In this document: positions 17,480-27,081 of the stretch, piece after piece
Layout of the letters: each line of letters starts with the position of its first letter
Position numbering within the stretch: position 1 is the stretch's first letter
DNA from: Arthrobacter sp. EPSL27
GTDB taxonomy: Bacteria; Actinomycetota; Actinomycetes; Actinomycetales; Micrococcaceae
DNA: 64,000 bases
Assembly: GCF_001512305.1 (NCBI RefSeq)
Contig: NZ_LNUT01000003.1
Span: 374,109 to 438,108, forward strand
Direction of reading: 5' to 3'
The notes under the pieces: model-generated
Databases searched by the model: none
The model's input: the letters and a program-made list of their open reading frames with translations, nothing else
What the model was told of the DNA's origin: nothing
Program-made: the position numbers and the translations under genes

Positions 17480-19675
17480 GTGAACACAGATATCTTCCAG
17501 TCCGCCGCATTTCCCTCCGGCCCGGCCGGCCCCGGCACGCCGGAACAGCACGCGGCGCCGGACAACCGTTCCCTTGAGGAGCGCATCCTCGGCGGCCTCG
17601 ATGCTGAACAGCGCGAAGTTGCCAGCACCCTGCAGGGGCCCATGTGCGTCCTCGCGGGCGCCGGCACCGGAAAGACCCGGGCCATCACCCACAGGATCGC
17701 CTACGGGGTGCATTCCGGGGTGTACAGCCCGCAGCGGCTCCTGGCCGTCACGTTCACGGCGCGGGCCGCGGCCGAGATGCGCAGCCGCCTCCGCGACCTC
17801 GGCGTCGGGAACGTCCAGGCCCGCACGTTCCACGCGGCCGCGCTCCGCCAGCTTCAGTTCTTCTGGCCGCAGGCCATCGGCGGCGCCCTGCCCAACCTGC
17901 TCGACCACAAGGCACAGATGATTGCCGAGGCCGCCCGGCGCCTGCGGCTCAGCACCGACCGCGCCTCGATCCGGGACCTGGCCTCCGAAATCGAGTGGGC
18001 CAAGGTGTCCATGCTGACCCCGGCCAACTACCTGGAGAAAGCCCAGGGCCGCGGCACCCCCGGCGGCTTCGACCTGACCGCCGTGGCCCGGGTCTTCCAG
18101 TCCTACGAGGACGTCAAGACCGACCGGAACGTCATCGACTTCGAGGACGTCCTGCTGATCACCGTCGGCATCCTGCAGGAGGACCCCAAGGTCGCCGCCA
18201 CCGTCCGCGAGCAGTACCGCCACTTCGTCGTCGACGAGTACCAGGACGTTTCGCCGCTGCAGCAGCGGCTGCTGGAACTGTGGCTCGGCGGCCGGGACGA
18301 GCTGTGCGTCGTCGGCGACGCAAGCCAGACCATCTACTCGTTCACCGGCGCCTCACCCAAGCACCTGCTCGGATTCAAGGCCCAGTACCCCGAGGCGAAC
18401 GTGGTCAAACTGATCCGCGACTACCGTTCCACACCCCAGGTGGTGAAACTGGCCAATGAGCTGCTGGCCGGGCGGCGGAGCGGCGGCCCGGCCGCCGACG
18501 CGGCCTGGGCTGCGCCCCTGCAGCTCGTGGCGCAGCGCCGCGCCGGTCCCGCCCCGCAGTTCACCGAATGCTCCGACGACGAGGCCGAGGCGGCCACCGT
18601 GGCGGTCAAGGTGCGCGAGCTCCTCGACGCCGGCACGCCGGCCAGCCAGATCGCCGTGCTGTTCCGCACCAACGGCCAGTCCGAGGCGTACGAACAGGCC
18701 CTCGCCTCGGCGGGCATCGGCTACCAGCTGCGCGGCGGGGAACGGTTCTTCGCCCGCAAGGAAGTCCGCGACGCCATCCTGCAGTTGCGGGCCGCCACCC
18801 GGGCCGTCGCCGAATCGGACACTCCCGAACCGCTGGGGCAGGTGGTCCGCGACATCGTCGCCTCGCTGGGATACACCGAAGCCGCCCCGCACAACGGCGG
18901 CGCGCTGCGGGAGCGCTGGGAATCCCTTGCGGCCCTGGTGGCCCTGGCCGATGAACTTGTGGTCAGCCGCGGCGCCCAGTTCACGCTTGCAGACTTCGTC
19001 AACGAACTCCAGGAACGTTCCCTCGCCCAGCACGCGCCCACGGTCCAGGGCGTCACCCTCGCCTCGCTGCACGCCGCCAAGGGCCTCGAATGGGACGCGG
19101 TGTTCCTCGTTGGGCTCAGCGAGGGCCTCATGCCGATTTCCTTCGCGGACACCCCCGCGTCCGTGGACGAGGAACGCCGGCTGCTGTATGTCGGCATCAC
19201 CCGGGCACGGGAACACCTGTTCCTGTCCTGGTCCACGGCCCGGACGCCGGGCGGGCGCGCCAACCGCAAGCCCTCGCGTTTCCTCGACGGGCTGCGCCCG
19301 GACTCCGTCGCCAGCTCCTCCGCCCGCGGCAAGGGCCCGGCGCCGCGCCGAAAGGCTGCTGTCCCGGCCACCTGCCGGGTCTGCGGCACCATGCTCAGCT
19401 CCGGCGCCGAACGAAAAGTAGGCCGCTGCGGCCAGTGCCCCCCGGGCTACGAGGAGCAGACGTTCGATGCGCTCCGGCAATGGCGTAAGGAAGCAGCGCT
19501 CGACGCCGACGTTCCCGCCTTTGTGGTGTTCACCGACGCCACCCTGACCGCCATCGCCGAAGCCCGGCCCAAGTCCCTCGAAGAGCTCGCCATACTTCCC
19601 GGAGTGGGACCGTCCAAGCTGGAGAAATACGGCGAAGCGGTGCTGGTAGTGCTGGCCGAAAGCGCGGCCCTCTGA
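17480..19675 (+). CDS. uvrD2: UvrD2-type SF1 helicase with tetracysteine and HRDC domains
   Basis: A 731-residue 3'-5' DNA helicase. Motifs: Walker A GAGTGKTR near 62, motif II VVDEYQDVSPLQ near 250, motif III GDASQTIYSFTGAS, SLHAAKGLEWDAVFLVG and YVGITRAREHLFL. A CRVC...CGQC tetracysteine module at about 631-653 joins the helicase to an HRDC domain at about 670-730 (ILPGVGPSKLEKYGEAVLVV). This layout is that of mycobacterial UvrD2. It begins at GTG 17480 and its stop overlaps the next start (TGATG). Confidence 0.93.
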   Translation: MNTDIFQSAAFPSGPAGPGTPEQHAAPDNRSLEERILGGLDAEQREVASTLQGPMCVLAGAGTGKTRAITHRIAYGVHSGVYSPQRLLAVTFTARAAAEMRSRLRDLGVGNVQARTFHAAALRQLQFFWPQAIGGALPNLLDHKAQMIAEAARRLRLSTDRASIRDLASEIEWAKVSMLTPANYLEKAQGRGTPGGFDLTAVARVFQSYEDVKTDRNVIDFEDVLLITVGILQEDPKVAATVREQYRHFVVDEYQDVSPLQQRLLELWLGGRDELCVVGDASQTIYSFTGASPKHLLGFKAQYPEANVVKLIRDYRSTPQVVKLANELLAGRRSGGPAADAAWAAPLQLVAQRRAGPAPQFTECSDDEAEAATVAVKVRELLDAGTPASQIAVLFRTNGQSEAYEQALASAGIGYQLRGGERFFARKEVRDAILQLRAATRAVAESDTPEPLGQVVRDIVASLGYTEAAPHNGGALRERWESLAALVALADELVVSRGAQFTLADFVNELQERSLAQHAPTVQGVTLASLHAAKGLEWDAVFLVGLSEGLMPISFADTPASVDEERRLLYVGITRAREHLFLSWSTARTPGGRANRKPSRFLDGLRPDSVASSSARGKGPAPRRKAAVPATCRVCGTMLSSGAERKVGRCGQCPPGYEEQTFDALRQWRKEAALDADVPAFVVFTDATLTAIAEARPKSLEELAILPGVGPSKLEKYGEAVLVVLAESAAL

Positions 19676-20331
19676 TGCCCGGCAGCAAAAATGCCCCCGG
19701 CGGACGGCAGGCGGACGCGGGAACCGTGCCGTTGACTACCGCCGACGGCGCCCCGGTGGAGGTGCGGCGGTCGGCCCGCCGCCGCCGGACCGTTGCGGCG
19801 TTCTGGGAGAACGGCACCGCCGTCGTGGCCATCCCGGCGTCCTTCAGCCGCGCGCAGGAACGGGAATGGGTGCACCGGATGCTCGAGAAGCTGCGGCTGC
19901 AGGGGGAGCGGGGAACCCGGGGCACCGGACGCCGGCGTCCGCGCAGCGACGCCGCCCTGGCCGAGCACGCGGCCGCCCTGTCCGCCCGGTACCTTGGCGG
20001 GCGGGCGGTGCCGTCCTCGGTCCGCTGGGTGGGCAACCAGAACTCCCGTTGGGGATCCGCGACGCCGTCGGACGGGACCATCAGGCTTTCCGACAAGCTC
20101 CAGCCAATGCCGCAGTGGGTCATCGACTACGTGCTCCTCCACGAGTTGGCCCACCTGCTGGTGGCCGGGCACAACGCCGCGTTCTGGCGGCTGCTGGAGG
20201 CCTACCCGGACACCGAGCGGGCCAAGGCGTTCCTGGAGGGGGTCTCCTTCGCCACGTCCCGGGGCCTTCCGCCGTCCGGGGACACCGACGCTGACGCCGA
20301 CGTACCGGACCCGGACACCCTCCTCCGGTAG
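19675..20331 (+). CDS. YgjP-like (DUF45) metallopeptidase-domain protein
   Basis: A 218-residue protein with the zinc motif LLHELAHLLVAGHNAAFW near residue 155, a gluzincin-like HExxH followed by a third His ten residues later. A core NSRWGSATPSDGTIRLSDKL typical of the family precedes it. The biochemical role of the family is not established. It is translationally coupled to uvrD2 by a one-base overlap of stop and start, which hints at a shared role. Confidence 0.86.
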   Translation: MPGSKNAPGGRQADAGTVPLTTADGAPVEVRRSARRRRTVAAFWENGTAVVAIPASFSRAQEREWVHRMLEKLRLQGERGTRGTGRRRPRSDAALAEHAAALSARYLGGRAVPSSVRWVGNQNSRWGSATPSDGTIRLSDKLQPMPQWVIDYVLLHELAHLLVAGHNAAFWRLLEAYPDTERAKAFLEGVSFATSRGLPPSGDTDADADVPDPDTLLR

Positions 20332-20395
20332 CACCCGCCGGCCCGGACTCCGCAGCTCGGATCCAACCGGCGGCAGGCTCCCGGCGGGCAAGGAA

Positions 20396-20431
20396 ATGCC
20401 CCGGCGGGAACCGAAGTTCCGGCCGGGGCAT
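20396..20431. terminator. Terminator between convergent DUF45 and DUF2342 genes
   Basis: Arms 20396-20411 and 20416-20431 pair over 16 bases with one mismatch around a CGAA loop. There is a modest A/T flank (ggaaatg) on the minus-strand exit side. Confidence 0.6.
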
Positions 20432-20457
20432 CTGCGTCACAGCGTTGCCGCGTTCCG

Positions 20458-21963
20458 CTAGGACTTGGGGCTTCCGCCCTCCTCCGGGGCATCGTCCTCC
20501 GGGGCATCCTCCGGTCCCGGGGCTCCCGAGTCCTTCTGTCCGGCGTCAGCCTCTCCGGCATCGTCCTGGCCTGCATCGTTCTGTCCTGCATCGTCAGCTG
20601 CGGCAGCATCCTTCGGCTCATCGAACCCGCCACTCAGCAGCTTCTGCAGCGCGTCGTCCACCTCGGAGTCGCTCGCTTCGGCCAGCTGCCGGCGTTCGCT
20701 GAATCCCTTCGGGTCTTCCAAGTCCTCGGCGGTCGGCAGCAGGTCGGGGTGCTGCCAGATCGCATCGCGCCCGTCCACACCGCGTTCGTCCTTGAGCGAA
20801 GCCCATAGGGCGGCGGCTTCCCGCAGCCGGCGGGGGCGCAGTTCCAGGCCCACCAGCGAGGAGAACGCGTGCTCGGCCGGGCCGCCGGTGGCACGGCGGC
20901 GCCGCACCGTCTCGCGCAGCGCCGCGGCCGACGGCAGCATCTTCTCGGTGGCGGCCCAGGTCAATTCGTCCACCCAGCCCTCCACGAGGGCTAGGGCGGT
21001 CTCCAGCTTCTCCAGCGCCTGGTCCTGCGCGGGGGTGCGCTGCGGCATAAAGACGCCCTGGGACAGCGCCTCCTGGATACCTTCCGGGTTGCCCGGATCC
21101 AGTTCGCGCGCAAGCTCCTCGATCTTCGAGGTGTCGATGTGGATGCCGCGGGCGTAGGCCTCGATCGCCCCGAGCAGGTGGCCCCGCAGCCACGGAACCT
21201 GGACGAACAGGCGTGCATGGGCCGCTTCGCGGACGGCCAGGAACAGGCGGATATCGCTCTCCGGCAGGCTGAGGCCCTCGCCGAACTTGGCCACGTTGGT
21301 GGGCAGCAGCGCCATCTCGAGATCCGCGAGGGGAACGCCGATGTCGGTCGAGCTGACCACCTCGGCGGACAGGGCGCCGATGGCCTGGCCCAGCTGCATG
21401 CCGAAGATCGCGCCGCCCATGTTCTGCAGCATCGATGAGGCGCCGCCCATCATGGACTTCATTTCCTCAGGCATCTGCTCGGTCATGGCGGTGGAGAGCG
21501 CATTCGCGACGCTGTTGGCCACCGGCTCGGTGAGGCGCTTCCAGGTGCCGAGCGTTTCCTCAACCCACTCGGCCCGGGACCAGCCCCGGCCGATCAGCCC
21601 GGTGGCCGGCAGGCCGGTGACCTGGTCAAGCCACATCTCGGCGAGCCGCAGGGCCTCGTCGACCTCGCGCGACTGCTGGGCGGTGATGGAGGGGTCGGAG
21701 CCGCTGGCCGCCACGCGCCGCGCGTTCTCGTGCGCCAGCTGCCAGTTGACGGGGCCCTCCGAGGACGCGCTCATCATGGCCTGGACCTGGGAGAACATCT
21801 GGGCGAGGAGGTTCGGGTCATCCGGAAGGCCGGCCGCCTTGGCCAGTTCCGCAGGGTCGATGTTTCCCATGCCCTGGCCGCCCATCAGATTCTTCAGCAT
21901 TTCCGCCAGCGGATCCTTGGGTTCCTCGTCGCCGTTGGACGGATTAAGTGGGTTGGAGGTCAT
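20458..21963 (-). CDS. DUF2342 (Zincin_2) zinc-dependent metalloprotease-like protein
   Basis: A 501-residue member of the actinobacterial DUF2342 family, sometimes labelled F420-biosynthesis-associated but without demonstrated function. The likely metal motif is REAAHARLF near residue 245, followed by VPWLRGHLLGAIEAYARGI. The N-terminal third is Met/Gln-rich (LMGGQGMGNIDPAEL). The C-terminal 60 residues form an acidic repeat of DDAGQ/DAGE units. In mycobacteria the homolog lies beside the ylbL-type gene, as here, where the two are divergent across 235 bases. Confidence 0.87.
   Translation of the reverse strand: MTSNPLNPSNGDEEPKDPLAEMLKNLMGGQGMGNIDPAELAKAAGLPDDPNLLAQMFSQVQAMMSASSEGPVNWQLAHENARRVAASGSDPSITAQQSREVDEALRLAEMWLDQVTGLPATGLIGRGWSRAEWVEETLGTWKRLTEPVANSVANALSTAMTEQMPEEMKSMMGGASSMLQNMGGAIFGMQLGQAIGALSAEVVSSTDIGVPLADLEMALLPTNVAKFGEGLSLPESDIRLFLAVREAAHARLFVQVPWLRGHLLGAIEAYARGIHIDTSKIEELARELDPGNPEGIQEALSQGVFMPQRTPAQDQALEKLETALALVEGWVDELTWAATEKMLPSAAALRETVRRRRATGGPAEHAFSSLVGLELRPRRLREAAALWASLKDERGVDGRDAIWQHPDLLPTAEDLEDPKGFSERRQLAEASDSEVDDALQKLLSGGFDEPKDAAAADDAGQNDAGQDDAGEADAGQKDSGAPGPEDAPEDDAPEEGGSPKS
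20478..20600. repeat. Acidic-tail repeats of the DUF2342 gene
   Basis: Repeated gcatcgtc/ggcatcct elements on the plus strand encode the DAGQ/DDA units on the minus strand. The repeats are imperfect, so this is low-complexity coding sequence. Confidence 0.5.
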
Positions 21964-22086
21964 GATCCCGCCGATCGTCGGTGTGGCTGCTTCTCCCGTT
22001 CACGCTACCCCGCTGACCGCGGGCTGTCTGCCGAAATCCGGGCCCGTTCGCTGTCGGCAAAGAGACCGCCCGGCGGCCGAGCGCGT

Positions 22087-22099
22087 AGTGTTAGACACT
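22087..22099. promoter_or_regulatory. Small dyad in the divergent DUF2342/ylbL spacer
   Basis: AGTGT-TAG-ACACT lies about 100 bases before ylbL and overlaps TAGTGT and TAGACA hexamers. It could be part of a promoter or an operator. Confidence 0.3.
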
Positions 22100-22198
22100 G
22101 GAATATTTGCAGGCGGCAGCCGCGGCGGAGGCTGCGGACGCGGTGCGCTGACCAGGGGATCCTCAGGTCCCCGGGCGCCGGCACGGAGAGGTCCTTCA

Positions 22199-23341
22199 TT
22201 GACGATTACGCAGGGCGGGCAGCCCGCCAGCGAGCCGGCGCCCGAACAGTCCCGGCGGGCCCGCCCCGCCGGACCACGGTCCGCCGGGAAGCGGGACGCG
22301 CGGTCATCCGCCATGCTGGTTTCGGGGTTCCTCGCGCTGGCGCTGGGCATCACCGCAGTGAGCCTCCCGGTCCCGTACGTCATTGAATCTCCGGGCCCCA
22401 CGTTCAATACGCTGGGCAGCGACAACGGCACCCCGGTCATCAGCGTCACGGGCCGTGAGACGTTCCCCGCGGAGGGCAACCTGGACCTCACCACCGTCTA
22501 CGTCGACGGCGGCCCCAACGGGCCGGTGACCGTCATCGAGGCACTCACCGCCTGGCTCAGCGGCTCCAAGGCCGTCTACCCGGAGGAACTCGTGTTCCCC
22601 ACCGGCGTGACGAAGGAACAGTCACAGCAGGAAAGCGCCGTGGCCATGACCACGTCGCAGGAGAACGCCGTCGCCTCCGCGCTGAGGGAGCTAAGCATCC
22701 CGTTCGAGCAGAAGATGCTGGTCGCGGGTATTCCGGAGGGATCCGCGTCCTCGGGGAAGCTCCAGGAAAACGACACCATCATCTCCGTGAACGGCAAACC
22801 GGCAACCGCGCTGAGCGTCATTCAGGACGAACTGGCCGCCGGAAACGGCGCACCGGTGGACGTCGTCGTCGCCCGCGACGGCAGCAACGTGACGGCCGCC
22901 ATCACCCCCACCAAGACCCCGGCCGGGCGGTTCATCCTCGGGGTCATGCTGCAGTACCAGTTCAAGTTCCCCTTCGACGTCAAGATCTCCCTCGACAAGG
23001 TCGGCGGTCCCAGCGCCGGCATGATGTTCGCCCTGGGCATCGTGGACACCGTCACCCCGGGTGACCTGACCGGCGGCAAGCACGTCGCCGGGACCGGCAC
23101 CATCACCCCTGACGGTGCCGTGGGGCCGATCGGCGGCATCAGCCAGAAGATGCACGGCGCGCGTTCCGGGGGCGCCACCTTGTTCCTGGCTCCGGCCGCA
23201 AACTGCGACGACGTCGACGGGCACATCCCGGACGGACTGCAGGTGGTGCGGGTCGAGACCCTGGCCGAAGCGAGGAAAGCGGTCGAACTGGCCGCGTCAG
23301 GGGCCGACACATCGGGACTTCCGAGTTGCTCCACCAACTAG
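22199..23341 (+). CDS. ylbL: YlbL-type PDZ and Lon-like (S16) membrane protease
   Basis: A 380-residue protein with one N-terminal membrane segment (about residues 38-60), a PDZ domain (about 180-250) and a Lon-type proteolytic domain. The Ser-Lys dyad is S272 in GGPSAGMMFALG and K317 in GGISQKMHGA. The open frame extends far upstream, but the start is best placed at TTG 22199 because GGAGAGG lies seven bases before it and the upstream stretch is antisense to DUF2342. Likely role: processing or quality control of envelope or division proteins. Confidence 0.9.
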   Translation: MTITQGGQPASEPAPEQSRRARPAGPRSAGKRDARSSAMLVSGFLALALGITAVSLPVPYVIESPGPTFNTLGSDNGTPVISVTGRETFPAEGNLDLTTVYVDGGPNGPVTVIEALTAWLSGSKAVYPEELVFPTGVTKEQSQQESAVAMTTSQENAVASALRELSIPFEQKMLVAGIPEGSASSGKLQENDTIISVNGKPATALSVIQDELAAGNGAPVDVVVARDGSNVTAAITPTKTPAGRFILGVMLQYQFKFPFDVKISLDKVGGPSAGMMFALGIVDTVTPGDLTGGKHVAGTGTITPDGAVGPIGGISQKMHGARSGGATLFLAPAANCDDVDGHIPDGLQVVRVETLAEARKAVELAASGADTSGLPSCSTN

Positions 23342-23455
23342 ACTGGCCGCGGAACTAAGATCCGCTGCCACTCGTGGCACATATGACGGCTTCGCCGCGC
23401 TGCAGCACTGATAACTAAAAACCAGCACCTGACGACCAGCTATGAGGTACCGAGT

Positions 23456-26400
23456 TTGTCCCGTCCCGCCAGCACTGTCCCGCCCGGAAGACCCCAGCCA
23501 CGTCGAAGCGCACTGACGCCGACGTTGATTGTCGTGGCCTTGATCGTGGTCGGCTTCATCTTCTTCGCCAATGTCTGGACAGACGTCCTCTGGTACCAGC
23601 AGCTGGGCTTCTTCGAAGTCTTCCTGACCGAGAACCTGGCACGGATCGTCATCTTCCTAATTGGCTTCGCCATCATGTTCTCCGCGGTGTTCTTCGCCAT
23701 CCGGATCGCCTACCACGCCCGCCCGGTCTACGCCCCGGACTCGGACATCCGCGACAACCTGAACCGCTACCAGGTCCAGCTTGAACCGGTGCGCCGGATC
23801 GTTATGGTGGGCCTGCCCATCCTCTTCGGCCTGTTCGCCGGAAGCGCCGCGGCCAGCCAGTGGCAGCGGGTACTCCTGTTCCTGAACCAGGTGCCCTTCG
23901 GCCAGAACGATCCGCTCTTCAATATCGACATCAGCTTCTACCTGATGACCCTGCCGTTCCTGGGCTTCGTCACGGGCTTCCTCATCAGCGTCACCATCGT
24001 GGCCGGCGTCGCGGGCATCCTGACGCACTACCTCTACGGCAGCATCCGGATCATGGAACGCGGCATCTTCACGAGCCGTGCCGCCCAGATCCACCTCGCC
24101 GTCTCCGGTGCAACCTTCCTGCTCCTGCTGGGCGCCAACTTCTGGCTGGACCGGTACTCCTCCGTCCAGAACAGCGGCGGCCGCTGGGCCGGTGCGCTGT
24201 ACACGGACGTCAACGCCGTCATCCCCACCAAAGCCATCCTGGCGGTGGCCGCAGTCCTCGTCGCCGTGCTGTTTATCGTCGCAGCGGTGATCGGCAAGTG
24301 GCGGCTGCCCGTCATCGGCACCGCCATGCTGGTCATCACCTCGATCCTGGCCGGCGGCGTCTACCCCTGGGTCATCCAGCAGTTCCAGGTGCGTCCCTCG
24401 GAGCAGACGCTTGAGAAGCCGTTCATCGAGCGCAACATCAATATGACCCGCGCAGCGTACGGCCTGGACAAGATCCAGGAGTCTGTCTACAACGCCACCA
24501 CCAACGCCACCACGGGCGCCCTGGCCCCCGACGCGCAGACCACCGCCAACATCCGGCTGCTGGACCCGAACCTGATCTCGGACGCGTTCTCCCAGCTGGA
24601 GCAGTACCGCCCGTACTACCAGTTCCCCAGCGCCCTGAACGTCGACCGGTACGAGATCGACGGCAAGGTCCAGGACACGGTGATCGCGGTGCGCGAACTG
24701 AACCCGGACGGGTTGAGCGCCAACCAGCAGTCCTGGCTGAACCGCCACGTCGTCTACACCCACGGCTACGGCGTCGTCGCTGCCAAGGGCAACAAGTTCA
24801 CCGTCGACGGCAAGCCGGAGTTCCTGCAGGCCGGCATCCCGTCCACCGGCGTGCTGGGCGATGACACCACCTACCAGCCGCGGATCTACTTCGGCGAAAA
24901 TTCGCCAGACTACTCGATCGTCGGTGCCCCCGAGGGCGCGCCGAACCGCGAGCAGGACCGTCCGGCGGCCAAGGAGGGCGGCGGCGAAACGCAGTACACC
25001 TTCACCGGCGACGGCGGCCCCAACGTGGGCAGCTTCTTCAACAAGATCCTCTACGCCATCAAATTCCAGTCCTCCGACCTGCTGCTCTCTGACGGTGTCA
25101 ACGTCGAATCGCAGATCCTCTACGACCGGAACCCGCGGGAGCGCGTCGAAAAGGTCGCCCCGTACCTGACCGTGGACGGCAACGCCTACCCGGCCGTCGT
25201 CGACGGCCGCGTGAAGTGGATCGTGGACGGCTACACCACCAGCCAGTTCTACCCGTACTCCCAGCAGGAGCAGCTCTCCGAGGCCACCGCCGACTCGCAG
25301 ACCACCGCGGGCCGCACGGCCTCCCTGCCGAACACCTCCGTCAACTACATCCGCAACTCGGTCAAGGCCACCGTGGACGCCTACGACGGCAAGGTGACGC
25401 TGTACGCCTGGGATGACCAGGACCCCGTGCTGAAGGCCTGGCAGAACATCTTCCCGAGCTCGCTCAAGCCGTACTCGGAAATGTCCGGTGCGCTGATGAG
25501 CCACGTCCGCTACCCGGAGGACCTGTTCAAGGTCCAGCGGGAACTCCTGGGCCGCTACCACGTCACCCAGCCGGACAACTTCTACACCAACAACGACGCC
25601 TGGAGCGTTCCGAACGATCCCACCGTGCAGGACGACGTCAAGCAGCCGCCGTACTACATGTCCCTGAAGATGCCGGACCAGGAAAAGCCGGCGTTCCAGC
25701 TGACCTCCTCGTTCATTCCGCAGGTGGTCAACGGCAACGCCCGCAACGTCCTCTACGGCTTCCTGGCCGCGGACTCCGACGCCGGCAACCAAAAGGGTGT
25801 GAAGGCGGAGAGCTACGGCCAGCTGAGGCTCCTGCAGATCCCGCCGGAGACCAACGTTCCCGGCCCCGGCCAGGCGCAAAACAAGTTCAACTCCGATCCC
25901 ACGGTGTCGCAGGCGCTGAACCTGCTGCGCCAGGGTGCATCCGCGGTGCTCAACGGCAACCTGCTGACCCTCCCGGTCGGCGGCGGCATGGCGTACGTGC
26001 AGCCGGTCTACCTGCGGTCCACGGGGGAGACCTCCTACCCGACCCTGCAGCGCGTCCTGGTGGCCTTCGGTGACAAGATCGGGTTTGCCCCGACTCTGGA
26101 CGAAGCCCTGAACCAGCTGTTCGGCGGTGCCTCGGGGGCCAGTGCCGGTGACTCGGCGAACAACGGGCAGACGCCCACCTCGCCCACGGCGCCCGGCGCT
26201 CCCGGCTCCCCGGACGCGAAGGCGGAGCTCAAGGCCGCCCTCGACGAGGCGAACGCCGCCATCAAGGCCGGGCAGGAAGCCCTCGCCCGGGGCGACTTTG
26301 CCGCCTACGGCGAGGAACAGCGGAAACTCTCGGCGGCCCTTCAGCGGGCCATCGACGCCGAAGCCAAGATCGCGGCGGAACCCGCCCCAGCTCCCGTGGC

Positions 26401-26464
26401 CACGCCGGCTCCGGAGGCCACCACCACGCCGGAGGCCACTCCGGCACCGACACCCAGCAGCTGA
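23456..26464 (+). CDS. UPF0182 family large membrane protein
   Basis: A 1002-residue protein. Residues 1-310 hold about seven hydrophobic helices (for example [20 protein letters not shown]). A large soluble domain spans about 310-880 and contains typical family strings such as [19 protein letters not shown] and [16 protein letters not shown] segments. The last 120 residues are charged and then Ala/Pro/Thr-rich. Function is unknown; conservation across Actinobacteria next to ylbL suggests a shared envelope role. The start is TTG 23456 with GAGG eight bases upstream. A strong terminator follows. Confidence 0.9.
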   Translation: MSRPASTVPPGRPQPRRSALTPTLIVVALIVVGFIFFANVWTDVLWYQQLGFFEVFLTENLARIVIFLIGFAIMFSAVFFAIRIAYHARPVYAPDSDIRDNLNRYQVQLEPVRRIVMVGLPILFGLFAGSAAASQWQRVLLFLNQVPFGQNDPLFNIDISFYLMTLPFLGFVTGFLISVTIVAGVAGILTHYLYGSIRIMERGIFTSRAAQIHLAVSGATFLLLLGANFWLDRYSSVQNSGGRWAGALYTDVNAVIPTKAILAVAAVLVAVLFIVAAVIGKWRLPVIGTAMLVITSILAGGVYPWVIQQFQVRPSEQTLEKPFIERNINMTRAAYGLDKIQESVYNATTNATTGALAPDAQTTANIRLLDPNLISDAFSQLEQYRPYYQFPSALNVDRYEIDGKVQDTVIAVRELNPDGLSANQQSWLNRHVVYTHGYGVVAAKGNKFTVDGKPEFLQAGIPSTGVLGDDTTYQPRIYFGENSPDYSIVGAPEGAPNREQDRPAAKEGGGETQYTFTGDGGPNVGSFFNKILYAIKFQSSDLLLSDGVNVESQILYDRNPRERVEKVAPYLTVDGNAYPAVVDGRVKWIVDGYTTSQFYPYSQQEQLSEATADSQTTAGRTASLPNTSVNYIRNSVKATVDAYDGKVTLYAWDDQDPVLKAWQNIFPSSLKPYSEMSGALMSHVRYPEDLFKVQRELLGRYHVTQPDNFYTNNDAWSVPNDPTVQDDVKQPPYYMSLKMPDQEKPAFQLTSSFIPQVVNGNARNVLYGFLAADSDAGNQKGVKAESYGQLRLLQIPPETNVPGPGQAQNKFNSDPTVSQALNLLRQGASAVLNGNLLTLPVGGGMAYVQPVYLRSTGETSYPTLQRVLVAFGDKIGFAPTLDEALNQLFGGASGASAGDSANNGQTPTSPTAPGAPGSPDAKAELKAALDEANAAIKAGQEALARGDFAAYGEEQRKLSAALQRAIDAEAKIAAEPAPAPVATPAPEATTTPEATPAPTPSS

Positions 26465-26486
26465 CGCAAGAAACTGACGCACGGCG

Positions 26487-26529
26487 AAAGGCCGGGTTCC
26501 CGCTCCACAGGAGCGGGAGCCCGGCCTTT
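26487..26529 (+). terminator. Terminator after the UPF0182 gene
   Basis: Arms 26487-26506 and 26510-26529 form a 20-base stem with one G-T pair, beginning AAAGG and ending CCTTT. Confidence 0.85.
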
Positions 26530-26609
26530 CCCGTTCCGCCCTGTTTCGCCCCCCGGGGGCGGCCCGCCGCCCTGCGTAGCCGGGGAGACGCACATCACGC
26601 CCCCTCGAT

Positions 26610-26638
26610 TTGGCCTCATGTTCACCGGCAGGTAAAGT
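26610..26638 (+). promoter_or_regulatory. Promoter of the first initiator tRNA
   Basis: TTGGCC (26610-26615), 17 bases, TAAAGT (26633-26638), about 11 bases before the mature 5' end of the tRNA. Confidence 0.55.
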
Positions 26639-26649
26639 TGATCTTGCGA

Positions 26650-26723
26650 CGCGGGGTGGAGCAGTTCGGTAGCTCGCTGGGCTCATAACCCAGAGGTCAC
26701 AGGTTCAAATCCTGTCCCCGCAA
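26650..26723 (+). tRNA. Initiator tRNA-fMet (CAT), copy 1
   Basis: A 74-base cloverleaf with anticodon CAT in loop CTCATAA. Initiator marks are present: three consecutive G:C pairs at the base of the anticodon stem (GGG/CCC) and the mispaired C1-A72 end of the acceptor stem. The discriminator is A and CCA is not encoded. The sequence is identical to the second copy. Confidence 0.96.
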
Positions 26724-26730
26724 CTGGAGA

Positions 26731-26768
26731 GAAGGTCCGGAACACTGGAAACAGTGCTCCGGACCTTC
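26731..26768 (+). terminator. Terminator after tRNA-fMet copy 1
   Basis: The stem GAAGGTCCGG...CCGGACCTTC has an inner CACTG/CAGTG pairing and a GAAA loop, followed by TGCTTT. Confidence 0.85.
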
Positions 26769-26862
26769 TGCTTTAAGCCAGGAACGCCGCCCTGACGGGT
26801 GCGGCAGAACAGTCCTGCCCCCCGGGAAACGGACTGTGGTTCGGGCGGGGCAAAAACTAGGG

Positions 26863-26868
26863 TAGTGT
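26863..26868 (+). promoter_or_regulatory. -10 of the second initiator tRNA
   Basis: TAGTGT is 11 bases before the mature tRNA, the same distance as in copy 1. A weak TTCGGG lies 17 bases further upstream. Confidence 0.4.
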
Positions 26869-26879
26869 TGGTCAAGCGA

Positions 26880-26953
26880 CGCGGGGTGGAGCAGTTCGGT
26901 AGCTCGCTGGGCTCATAACCCAGAGGTCACAGGTTCAAATCCTGTCCCCGCAA
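26880..26953 (+). tRNA. Initiator tRNA-fMet (CAT), copy 2
   Basis: Base-for-base identical to the copy at 26650-26723. Identity continues a few bases outside the gene on both sides (about 26876-26963). The promoter and terminator differ, so the copies are separate transcription units 230 bases apart. Confidence 0.96.
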
Positions 26954-26964
26954 CTGGAGAGAAA

Positions 26965-27000
26965 AAGAAGGGCTCGGATCTGATGATCCGGGCCCTTCTT
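26965..27000 (+). terminator. Terminator after tRNA-fMet copy 2
   Basis: AAGAAGGGC...GCCCTTCTT with an inner GGATC/GATCC pairing and a TGAT loop, ending CTTCTTG. Confidence 0.85.
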
Positions 27001-27006
27001 GCTGCC

Positions 27007-27053
27007 CTGGCCGCCCCGGCCGCCCCGGCTGCCCCGGCCGCCCCGGCCGCTCC
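27007..27053. repeat. GCCGCCCCG tandem repeats
   Basis: About five 9-base units of the type gccgccccg lie between the tRNA terminator and the photolyase stop codon, in non-coding DNA. They are nearly pure G/C. Confidence 0.75.
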
Positions 27054-27081
27054 AGGCCAGCGGGGGAGACGGGGGAGAGGC

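Noticed and set aside
21287..22198. 300-codon N-terminal extension of ylbL
   Set aside because: The extension is antisense to DUF2342. A clear ribosome-binding site and membrane segment place the start at 22199.
23657..26686. Open frame of about 1000 codons antisense to the UPF0182 gene
   Set aside because: Its Gly/Arg/Val-rich composition mirrors the third-position GC of the real gene. The plus-strand protein has membrane segments and family motifs.
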